DNA of 17,918 bases from Myxococcales bacterium UBA5297 (GTDB taxonomy: Bacteria; Myxococcota; Myxococcia; Myxococcales; UBA5297): contig DHSB01000064.1 in NCBI GenBank assembly GCA_002408385.1, positions 1 to 17,918 on the forward strand, given 5' to 3'. Positions 1-6,295 of the stretch are shown in pieces (positions within the stretch are counted from its first letter, which is position 1; every line of letters starts with the position of its first letter). Below the pieces are notes generated by a model that worked only from the letters and a program-made list of their open reading frames with translations, did no database searches and was not told where the DNA came from. A program made the position numbers and the translations under genes.

Positions 1-18
1 CATGCTGGGCACACCAAG

Positions 19-48
19 AAAAAAGGCGGCCGACGAATCGGCCGCCTT
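19..48 (-). terminator. Intrinsic terminator of tRNA-Leu
   Basis: An 11-bp perfect stem (23-33 with 38-48) closes a 4-base loop. On the minus strand it is followed directly by a run of six T (19-24). It starts 5 bases beyond the 3' end of the minus-strand tRNA, so it almost certainly ends that transcript. The A-rich other flank is short, so it is not obviously bidirectional. Confidence 0.92.
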
Positions 49-52
49 CTCA

Positions 53-136
53 TGCCCAGGAGAGGACTCGAACCTCCACAGTGTTGCCACCACTAGACCC
101 TGAATCTAGCGTGTCTACCAATTCCACCACCTGGGC
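53..136 (-). tRNA. tRNA-Leu (anticodon CAG)
   Basis: On the minus strand this 84-base segment folds as a class II tRNA. A 7-bp acceptor stem (130-136 with 54-60) is followed by a D arm containing GGTAGAC. The anticodon stem CTAGA/TCTAG surrounds the loop TTCAGGG, which gives anticodon CAG (leucine, codon CUG). Then come a long variable arm and a T arm with GGTTCGAGTCC. The discriminator base is A, as expected for leucine. The 3' CCA is not encoded and would have to be added after transcription. The gene lies 37 bases past the stop of the peptide-permease gene and has its own terminator. Confidence 0.96.
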
Positions 137-170
137 GCGCCGCCAGCTCGCGCGGACGGAACGGGCCGCT

Positions 171-199
171 GTTTAACCGTTTCGGCCCTTGCACGTCAA
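171..199 (-). promoter_or_regulatory. Probable promoter of tRNA-Leu inside the 3' end of the oppC-like gene
   Basis: On the minus strand a TTGACG -35 (194-199) and a TTAAAC -10 (171-176) are separated by 17 bases. Transcription would start near 164, about 28 bases before the tRNA 5' end. The region after the -10 is very GC-rich, as in growth-rate-controlled stable-RNA promoters. The -10 matches only 3 of 6 consensus bases. It overlaps the stop codon of the upstream permease gene. Read-through from the importer operon could also feed the tRNA. Confidence 0.5.
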
Positions 200-1273
200 G
201 CAACACTTTTCACCGTGCCAACGATTTCCCGGCCGCCCTGCCGACTTCGGGTCGAGCCCCTCGCGCAGGGCCTCGCCGGCGAGCTGGAAAGCGCCGACGG
301 TCAGGAAGATGGCCGTCCCTGGGAAGAGGGCCAGCCACCAGGCGCCCGGGCTCACCGCGTAGCGATGGGCCTGGGTGAGGAGCTCGCCCCAGCTCGCCGT
401 CGGAGGTGGCGCGCCGAAGCCGAGAAACGACAGGCCGCTCTCGATGAGCACCGCGTTGGCGACCCCAAAGGTCGCGGCGACGAGCACCGGCCCCATCGCG
501 TTGGGCAGGATGTGCCGTAGGAGAATCCGCGCGTCGGTGAAGCCAAGCACCCGCGCGGCCTGCGTGTAGTCGAGGGCCTTGATCCGCACCACTTCTCCGC
601 GGACGAGCCGGGCGACATCCGGCCATCGGGTCAGGCCGAGCACCAGGATCAGCAGCAAGAGCGTCGGCCGCTCGACGAGCGCGACCACGGCGAGCGCGAG
701 GAGGATCGTCGGAAAGGTCAGCATCACCTCTATCGCCCGCGAAATGACCGCATCGGCAGCGCCCCCGTAGTAGCCGGCGAGCGCTCCGAGGAGCAGGCCG
801 ATGGCCACGTAGAGCGCCACCGAGGCGAAGCCGACCGTGAGGCTCACCCGAGTGCCGTGGATCAGCCGGGAGAGGACGTCGCGCCCCACCTCGTCGCTCC
901 CCAGCAGGTGCCGGCCATCCGGCGGAGCAGGCAACGACGGGAGCGACAGGTCGGTCTGATACGGACCGAACGGCACCGGGGGCGAGAGCAGCCAATCGCC
1001 GCGCTCGGGACGCAGCAGCGCGCCCAGCGACTGGTTGTCGTGCGCGAGCAGAGCCGTGGGCCTCGTCAGGTTCGGGAGCAGAAAGAGCTCGCCGTCCAGG
1101 CGCATGGCGAGCGGCTGGTCGCTCGCGAGGAGGTCCGCGCCGAGCGCGACGAGCAGCAGCATCCCCGCGATCGCCGCCCCCGCTCTGCCCCGCGGACGCC
1201 GCCAGAACCGGCCAGCGGCGAGCGCGGCGGGGGGACGGCCATTGCCCCTCGAGCCGTTCGCTTTTTCGGTCAT
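173..1273 (-). CDS. Oligopeptide ABC transporter permease, OppC/YejE-like
   Basis: This 366-residue inner-membrane permease forms half of the channel of a peptide ABC importer. TM1 is at about residues 32-50. The typical HLLGSDEVGRDVLSRLIHGTR block is at 122-142. The remaining helices fill about 145-335. The EAA loop that docks the ATPase is near 237-257 (YTQAARVLGF...LPN). A long loop of about 70 residues between TM1 and the conserved core, with a 'PLAMRLDGELFLLP' stretch, resembles YejE of the microcin C importer more than OppC or DppC. This is from memory of the family, so the subtype is uncertain. The start ATG overlaps the stop of the preceding permease by 4 bases (ATGA), which implies translational coupling. 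The C-terminal tail has three cysteines (residues 357, 358 and 361) and looks unconserved; the tRNA promoter overlaps its end. No ATPase gene follows. Confidence 0.9.
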   Translation of the reverse strand: MTEKANGSRGNGRPPAALAAGRFWRRPRGRAGAAIAGMLLLVALGADLLASDQPLAMRLDGELFLLPNLTRPTALLAHDNQSLGALLRPERGDWLLSPPVPFGPYQTDLSLPSLPAPPDGRHLLGSDEVGRDVLSRLIHGTRVSLTVGFASVALYVAIGLLLGALAGYYGGAADAVISRAIEVMLTFPTILLALAVVALVERPTLLLLILVLGLTRWPDVARLVRGEVVRIKALDYTQAARVLGFTDARILLRHILPNAMGPVLVAATFGVANAVLIESGLSFLGFGAPPPTASWGELLTQAHRYAVSPGAWWLALFPGTAIFLTVGAFQLAGEALREGLDPKSAGRPGNRWHGEKCCLTCKGRNG

Positions 1274-2253
1274 GAGCAGCGAATCCGCGGGTCGACCAGC
1301 GCGTAGGCGAGGTCCGAGAGCAGGGTCCCGGCCATGGTGAGCAGGGCCGTGAGGGTGGTGACCGCCATCAGCGTGTTGTAGTCGCGGGTGAGCACCGCCT
1401 GGAAGCCGAGCCGGCCCATCCCCGGCACGCCGAAGACCTGCTCGACGATGACGCTGCCGCCTATCAGGTGCGGCACGCTCAGCCCGAGCAGCGTCACCAG
1501 CGGGATGAGCGCGTTGCGCAACGCGTGCCGCGCGATCACCGCGCGCTCGGGCAGCCCCTTGGCCCGCGCGGTGCGCACGTAGTCCTGGCCGAGCGCCTCG
1601 AGCATCCCCGAGCGCACGTAGCGGCTCAGCCACGCGAGCGAGGCGTAGCTCAGGCAGAAGACCGGCAACACGAGGTGCCAGGCGAGATCTCCCAGCCGCG
1701 CCAGCAGGCCCGCCCCCTCCAGCCCCGGCGAGCTGAGCCCCTGGATCGGAAAGAGGTCGAGATAGCGGCCGCCGCCCAAGAACAGCACCAGCATGATCGC
1801 CACCCAGAAGCTCGGAAGCGCATAGAGGACGAAGAGCCCCGAGGTGAGCAGCCTGTCGACAAGCCGCCCGCGCTTGACGGCCGAGAAGACCCCGAGCGGC
1901 ACCGCGAACAGGTAGGCGAAGAAGAGCGCCAGCGACGAGAGCAGCAGCGTGTTGGGCAGCGCCTCGGCCAGCTTGTCGGCGACCGGCCGGTGGTCGTAGG
2001 TGGAGACCCCGAAATCGAAGGTGAGCACCCGCCCGAGCCAGCGTGCATAGCGAAGGTGCAGCGGCTGGTCGAGGCCCATCGCGTGGCGAAAGGCCTCTAT
2101 CGACTCGCGGCTGAGCTGCCCGGCCTGTGCCATGTCGGAGGTCGCGGTGAGCGGATCGCCCGGCACCAGATGGATGAGCGCGAAGGTGACCAGCGTGATC
2201 CCGAAGAGAGTCGGGACCATCGTGGCGAGCCGCTTGAGGAGATAGCTGCGCAT
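1270..2253 (-). CDS. Oligopeptide ABC transporter permease, OppB/DppB-like
   Basis: This 327-residue protein is the first permease of the importer. It begins with the family-typical MRSYLLKRL..VPTLFGIT membrane segment and 'HLVPGDP' at about 28-34. The residues 'GLDQPLHLRYARWL' and 'DFGVS' follow at 60-83. About five more helices lie between residues 103 and 318. The EAA coupling loop is near 225-250 (YVRTARAKGL...ALRNALIP), and 'EQVFGVPGMGRL' is at 271-282. The length is normal for the family. The start ATG is 32 bases after the stop of the binding-protein gene. The ribosome-binding site is weak (AAGG about 13 bases upstream), and a small CCGCC/GGCGG hairpin sits in this gap, so translation may depend partly on the upstream gene. 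The stop overlaps the next permease start by 4 bases. Confidence 0.93.
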   Translation of the reverse strand: MRSYLLKRLATMVPTLFGITLVTFALIHLVPGDPLTATSDMAQAGQLSRESIEAFRHAMGLDQPLHLRYARWLGRVLTFDFGVSTYDHRPVADKLAEALPNTLLLSSLALFFAYLFAVPLGVFSAVKRGRLVDRLLTSGLFVLYALPSFWVAIMLVLFLGGGRYLDLFPIQGLSSPGLEGAGLLARLGDLAWHLVLPVFCLSYASLAWLSRYVRSGMLEALGQDYVRTARAKGLPERAVIARHALRNALIPLVTLLGLSVPHLIGGSVIVEQVFGVPGMGRLGFQAVLTRDYNTLMAVTTLTALLTMAGTLLSDLAYALVDPRIRCS

Positions 2254-2285
2254 GGCCGGATGACCGCCTTGCAGGGCGGCGGGAA

Positions 2286-4019
2286 CTACTCTTGTCGCGC
2301 CCGAGGCGCGGGCTCGTCGAGCCAGATGGCGTCGAAATTGTAAAAATTGAGCGAGGGACGGACGCCCTTGACCTTCCTGTGGACCGCGTCGAGGTCGGGC
2401 CGCACGTTCAGGAACATGTAGGGCTGCTCCTCGTAGAGGATGCGCCCCAGCTCGCGGTAGAGCGCGCTGCGCCGCTCCGGGTCGAACTCGACGCGCGCCT
2501 GCTCGATGAGCGCGTCGGCGCGCGGGTTTTCGAAGCCGACGAAGTTCGACCCGCCCTTCGCCTGCGAGCTGTGCCAGACCTGGAACGGGTCGCTGTCGAC
2601 GTCGGTGTCGCCCCAGAGCATCGAACAGGCGTCGAAGTCGCGCTCGTGGATGCGCTTGGAGAAGAGCGCCCACTCCGCGGTCGCGATGTCCATCTGGATC
2701 CCCGCCTTGCGGTAGGACTCCTGCAGAAAGAGCGTCAGCTTGCTCAAGAAGACCGAGCTCGCGGAGACGAGGAAGGTGAAGCGGAGCTTCGCGCCGTCCT
2801 TCTCGCGGACGCCGTCGCCATCGCCATCCGTCCAGCCGGCCTCCTCGAGCAGCCTCTCGGCCTGCTTCGGATCGTAGGCAAGCGGCCTGAGCAGCCGGTC
2901 GCAGTCCGGCCCCTCGTGCCAGAAGTGGCAGGTGGTCGGCTTCTCGAGGTCGTGCAGCACGGTGCGGTTGAAGGTCTCGTGGTCGAACAGCAGCGCCATC
3001 GCCTTGCGCACGCGCTTGTCGGCGAAGACCGGCCGCTTCTGGTTCCACCCGACCCACTCGTAGTTCTTCGGAAAGAAGCGCACCCGGTGGTAGTCGGTGA
3101 CCAGCCTGGGGCTGCGCGCCATGTCGATCCACTGGGCGGGCTGGATCTGCGTCATCAGGTCGATCTCGCCGCGCTCGAAGAGCTGAGCGGCCACCGTGTG
3201 GTCGGGCACGACGCGAAAGACGAGCCGCTCGAGGTGCGGCGGCCTGCCCCAGTAGTCGTCGTTGCGCTCGAGGACGATCTGCCCCAGCGACTTCCAGCCC
3301 GCAAACCTCCAGGGCCCGCTGCCGACCGGTGCCCGGTGGATGGGGTTGGTGCGAAAGTCGCCCTTCTCGAGCAGGTGTTTGGGCATCACCGGCAGCGTCG
3401 TCGCCACCTGGCGGAAGAAGAGGAAGTAGGGCCTCTTCAGCTTCACCTCGAAGCGCAGGTCGTCGACCGCGCGGTAGCTCTGGACGTCGAGAAACGAGCT
3501 GCGCGCCGAGGCCGTCGGCAGGCTCGGGTCGAGCAGCTTGTCCATCGTCGCCACCAGATCGTGGGCGCTCACCGGCTCGCCGTCGTGGAAGCGCATCCCT
3601 TCGCGCAGCTTGAAGGTGTAGGTCAGGTGATCGGCCGATTCCTCGTACGACTCGGCCGCTCCCGGCACGAGCCGGTAGCGCGGGTGGTCGCTCGCGTCGA
3701 TGCGCATCAGCGGCTCGTAGATGCGCCCGAGGGTAAGCCGGGTGGCGGTTAAATCGCCCGGATCGAGCACGTGGGGCGACAGATGCGGTGGGTCGGCGTG
3801 GAGGCGCACGATGAGCGTGCCGCCAGAGGTCGGCGTCCCCTCCAGCACCGAGGGCGGCAGCCGCCCCTCGAGCCAGTGCTCGTCGGGGACCGGCCGGTCC
3901 TCTGCCCGGCCCGGCGCGGGCGCGGGCGGGGCCTCCTGCGAGCGCTTGCACGAGCCGAGCAGCAGCCCGAGGCAGGCGGCGAGAACGAGGGCGGGCGCAC
4001 CGGGGCTGCGGCTGGGCAC
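2286..4019 (-). CDS. Peptide-binding lipoprotein of ABC importer (SBP family 5)
   Basis: This is a 577-residue extracytoplasmic solute-binding protein that captures peptides and passes them to the two downstream permeases. I chose the GTG at 4017-4019 because GGAGG lies 8 bases before it. The upstream in-frame TTG at 4041-4043 has no such site. From the GTG, a short basic N-terminus and a hydrophobic stretch end in the lipobox LGSC with the lipidated Cys24. A Pro/Ala-rich linker follows. Family-5 landmarks include 'GGTLIVRL', 'LTYTFKLREGMRFHDG' followed by 'PVSAHDLV', 'GSGPWRFAGW', 'VGWNQKRPVFADKRVRKAMALLFD' in two conserved halves, and 'LYRELGRILYEEQPY'. The total length suits this family. 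The ligand cannot be deduced. It is first gene of a three-gene operon with no ATPase. Confidence 0.93.
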   Translation of the reverse strand: MPSRSPGAPALVLAACLGLLLGSCKRSQEAPPAPAPGRAEDRPVPDEHWLEGRLPPSVLEGTPTSGGTLIVRLHADPPHLSPHVLDPGDLTATRLTLGRIYEPLMRIDASDHPRYRLVPGAAESYEESADHLTYTFKLREGMRFHDGEPVSAHDLVATMDKLLDPSLPTASARSSFLDVQSYRAVDDLRFEVKLKRPYFLFFRQVATTLPVMPKHLLEKGDFRTNPIHRAPVGSGPWRFAGWKSLGQIVLERNDDYWGRPPHLERLVFRVVPDHTVAAQLFERGEIDLMTQIQPAQWIDMARSPRLVTDYHRVRFFPKNYEWVGWNQKRPVFADKRVRKAMALLFDHETFNRTVLHDLEKPTTCHFWHEGPDCDRLLRPLAYDPKQAERLLEEAGWTDGDGDGVREKDGAKLRFTFLVSASSVFLSKLTLFLQESYRKAGIQMDIATAEWALFSKRIHERDFDACSMLWGDTDVDSDPFQVWHSSQAKGGSNFVGFENPRADALIEQARVEFDPERRSALYRELGRILYEEQPYMFLNVRPDLDAVHRKVKGVRPSLNFYNFDAIWLDEPAPRARQE

Positions 4020-4102
4020 TGGGCGGTCCTCCCGCGGGGTCAAGGGACAGCTCGGGCTCGGCCTTGCTCATCGCGAGCCCGGCCGCGCGAAAGCTCTCAG
4101 GC

Positions 4103-4131
4103 AGTAGAGCACGCCCCTTTAGGGGCAGCAA
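4103..4131 (-). promoter_or_regulatory. Possible promoter with internal dyad for the peptide-importer operon
   Basis: On the minus strand TTGCTG (4126-4131) and TCTACT (4103-4108) are 17 bases apart and would start transcription near 4096, about 77 bases before the GTG start. The spacer contains a 14-base inverted repeat (4113-4126: GCCCCT, TT, AGGGGC), which is where a repressor operator could sit. Both hexamers are weak matches to the sigma70 consensus, and a dyad this short can occur by chance in GC-rich DNA. Confidence 0.3.
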
Positions 4132-4226
4132 CCGCGCAACCCCGCGAATTGAAAGGACATCCGCCGCCATCGTCCCCCAACGCCCGGCCGGTCGGAACCT
4201 GGGCTCCGGTGCGGGCGTTCGTACGT

Positions 4227-4256
4227 TTGACTTGCGACAAACCGCAACCCTAGACT
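4227..4256 (+). promoter_or_regulatory. Promoter of the Ser/Thr kinase gene, near-leaderless
   Basis: TTGACT (-35, 4227-4232) and TAGACT (-10, 4251-4256) are separated by 18 bases. A start point 6-8 bases after the -10 falls at about 4262-4264, only 3-5 bases before the kinase ATG at 4267. No Shine-Dalgarno sequence exists in the C-rich stretch between them. The kinase mRNA is therefore probably leaderless or nearly so. Confidence 0.55.
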
Positions 4257-4266
4257 TCCCCCCGCC

Positions 4267-5412
4267 ATGCCTCCGAAAGCCATAGGGCAGTACCGGATCA
4301 TTTCCATGCTGGGGTCGGGGGGCATCGGCAGCGTCTATCGCGCGTTCGATGCGCGCACCGGCGACGAGGTCGCGCTCAAGCTGCTGTCGAGCGGCCCGGC
4401 CCTCGATCCGGTGGCCGCCCGCCGTATGGCGCGCGAGTTCGAGGCCCTGCAGGACCTGTCACACGAGAACGTCGTGCGGGTCTTCGACGCCGGGGTCTGG
4501 CGCGGTTACCCGTACCTGGTCATGGAGCTTATCGAGGGGCTCACCCTGCGCGAGTACCTGTCCATCGACGCCTACGGCATGCCGGCGATGCACTCGGCGC
4601 TGGGCCGCAAGCCGGACGAGTCCTCCTCCGACGACGACGAGGACGACAGCAGCGCTTCGGCGGAGAGTCCGCGCGCTTGCTTCGGCCTCGACCACCTGGC
4701 CGAGGAGCCCGACAGCGACCCCTACTTCGCCGCCGACCACGTCAGCGGCCGCGGCCCGGAGGCGCTGCGGCGGCTCGCCGACGTCATCGACGAGCCGATG
4801 ACCGACGAAGGGGACACCTTCGACGACGGGCTCGCGCCCGCGCGCCCGCTGGTCGCAGCAGCGGCCACGCTTGCCCGCGCGCCCAGCCCGAACCTCGCCG
4901 ACCTGAACCGGCCCGAGCGCATCGCGCTGCTCAAGGACGCGCTGCTGCAGATCTGCGACGCGCTCGCCTACGTCCACGCCCGCGGCCTAGTGCACCGGGA
5001 CCTGAAGCCCTCGAACATCATGGTGGACGAGGACCGCCGCGCGAAGCTGATGGACTTCGGGCTCGCCAAGTACCTGGCCGAGGACTCGGAGGTCACCGCG
5101 ACCGGGCGCATCGTCGGCACCTATCGCTACATGGCCCCCGAGCAGCTCCTCGGCGAGACCATCGACGGGCGCACGGACCTCTACTCGCTCGGCGTCATGG
5201 TCTACGAGCTGCTCGCCGGCCGGCCGCCCTTCGAGGGCAAGGGGCCGGTCGAGATGTGCCATAAGGTCCTCGAACAGGAAGCGCTGCCGCTGCTGCACGC
5301 GAACCCGGGCGCCGACGAACAGCTCGCCCGCATCGCCCACCGGCTGATGAACAAGGACGCCTCGGAGCGCTACCAGACCGCCGAGGAGGTCTACGAGGTC
5401 CTCAGCGAGTAG
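4267..5412 (+). CDS. Soluble Ser/Thr protein kinase (Hanks type) with acidic insert
   Basis: This 381-residue protein is a complete eukaryotic-like kinase that transfers phosphate from ATP to Ser/Thr of partner proteins. Visible landmarks are the glycine loop LGSGGIGSVY (15-24), catalytic Lys38 in VALK, the hinge 'YLVMELIEG' (83-91), HRDLKPSN (243-250), DFG (263-265), APE (290-292), and DLYSLGV (304-310) with a normal C-lobe to the end. There is no transmembrane segment, PASTA or other sensor domain, so it is cytosolic. The oddity is a stretch of about 110 extra residues (100-212) between the hinge/helix D ('LREYL') and helix E ('LLQICDALAYVHARG'). It is rich in Asp, Glu and Ser, with an acidic run at 117-127. 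The same frame and codon style continue through it, so it is not a frameshift. The gene diverges from the importer operon. Its substrates are unknown. Confidence 0.95.
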   Translation: MPPKAIGQYRIISMLGSGGIGSVYRAFDARTGDEVALKLLSSGPALDPVAARRMAREFEALQDLSHENVVRVFDAGVWRGYPYLVMELIEGLTLREYLSIDAYGMPAMHSALGRKPDESSSDDDEDDSSASAESPRACFGLDHLAEEPDSDPYFAADHVSGRGPEALRRLADVIDEPMTDEGDTFDDGLAPARPLVAAAATLARAPSPNLADLNRPERIALLKDALLQICDALAYVHARGLVHRDLKPSNIMVDEDRRAKLMDFGLAKYLAEDSEVTATGRIVGTYRYMAPEQLLGETIDGRTDLYSLGVMVYELLAGRPPFEGKGPVEMCHKVLEQEALPLLHANPGADEQLARIAHRLMNKDASERYQTAEEVYEVLSE

Positions 5413-5578
5413 CCGAGGACGAAACCGGCGCTTGGTCGGCGTCGCGGGCGCGCCTGCCGGACGGCGAAGGCTGCGGCTTGCTCTTCGATTCGCTCAGAGG
5501 CCGCGGGCCCCTTGCTCCCGGTCGCCAAGCGGATCGAGAAGCCCGGACCGAGCGGCCGGATTCGGCCGCGCCGTCGTG

Positions 5579-5584
5579 TAGACT
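5579..5584 (+). promoter_or_regulatory. Possible -10 element upstream of the DnaD-like gene
   Basis: The 199-base gap between the kinase stop and the next start holds no gene. It ends with TAGACT at 5579-5584, identical to the -10 proposed for the kinase, 27 bases before the ATG. No good -35 lies 16-18 bases upstream. A GCGGCCGGATTCGGCCGC dyad (5552-5569) occupies that place and could be a regulator site or an upstream terminator without a T run. Read-through from the kinase gene is an alternative. Confidence 0.25.
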
Positions 5585-5611
5585 GCCTGACCCTTTCGGC
5601 CCGCGAGCACC

Positions 5612-6274
5612 ATGAGCCTCCTCCCCGAAGACGCCGGCTATTTCGAGCAGCTCCAGGCCTTCTTCCTGGCCTTCCGGGGAGACGGCGTGGCGCTCTCGCC
5701 GCTCGACGCCGAGCTGTTGCGCGCCTGGCACGAGCAGGGCGTGCCTTACGAGGTCATCTGTCGCGGGATCCGCAGGGTTGCCGAGTCGCTGGTCCTCGAG
5801 GGCCAGGTGCTCGGCCGGGTGCGCACGCTGCGAAGCTGTCGCAGGAGCGTCGAGCGCGAGTTTCGACGTTGGACCGGCCTGAGCGCTGGCCGGACCGAAA
5901 AGAGCGCCGAGGAGAAGACGCCCGGCGACTACGCGAGCGAACGCTTGAAGAAGGCGCGAAAGCTCGTCGAGAAGGCGCTGGCGGATGCCGATCCGCCGTT
6001 GCGAGCGGCGCTCGAAGCGGTCCGCACCCTGCTCGAGGAGGAAGCGGCGGACCCGCGGGAGGTCTCGAAGCGCGTCGCGCGGGCCGACGAAGCGCTCGCG
6101 CTCGGCTATCTTCGCCGCCTGCCGTTCGCCGAGCGGGTATCGCTCACGCGAGAGGCGAGGAGACTGGCCGGGCCGCGGCGCCCGGGCTCGAGCGCGCGGG
6201 CGAGGAAAGATGCGCTGAGAGCCCACCTCGTGGCCCTCGTTCGCGCGAAGAAGGGGCTCGTGGCGCTCGGCTAG
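5612..6274 (+). CDS. DnaD-like helical protein, probable helicase-loader partner
   Basis: This is a 220-residue, all-helical, strongly charged protein. The N-terminal part (about 8-90) has the pattern 'YFEQLQAFFLAFRG....LSPLDAELLRAWHEQGVPYEVICRGIRR'. It resembles the small domain found in deltaproteobacterial proteins encoded just before DnaC-type ATPases and is reminiscent of DnaD/replication-initiation domains. I recognise this pattern from memory and rate it as suggestive. The middle and C-terminal parts (108-220) are predicted to be long charged helices ending in a basic segment (RARKDALRAHLVALVRAKK). There are no membrane segments or catalytic motifs. The stop is 21 bases before the start of a DnaC/DnaI-like loader, so the two are almost certainly co-transcribed. 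A role in bringing the loader or helicase to DNA is inferred. No clear Shine-Dalgarno precedes the ATG. Confidence 0.7.
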   Translation: MSLLPEDAGYFEQLQAFFLAFRGDGVALSPLDAELLRAWHEQGVPYEVICRGIRRVAESLVLEGQVLGRVRTLRSCRRSVEREFRRWTGLSAGRTEKSAEEKTPGDYASERLKKARKLVEKALADADPPLRAALEAVRTLLEEEAADPREVSKRVARADEALALGYLRRLPFAERVSLTREARRLAGPRRPGSSARARKDALRAHLVALVRAKKGLVALG

Positions 6275-6295
6275 GACGGTCGAAAGGAGCAGCAG

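Noticed and set aside
2292..3752. 486-codon open frame on the plus strand
   Set aside because: Antisense to the peptide-binding lipoprotein, which has signal peptide and family motifs; shadow composition.
2254..4170. Single 966-codon fused permease gene on the minus strand
   Set aside because: The frame is open by chance upstream of the OppB start. That stretch overlaps the binding-protein gene in another frame and has no membrane pattern; the protein really starts at 2253.
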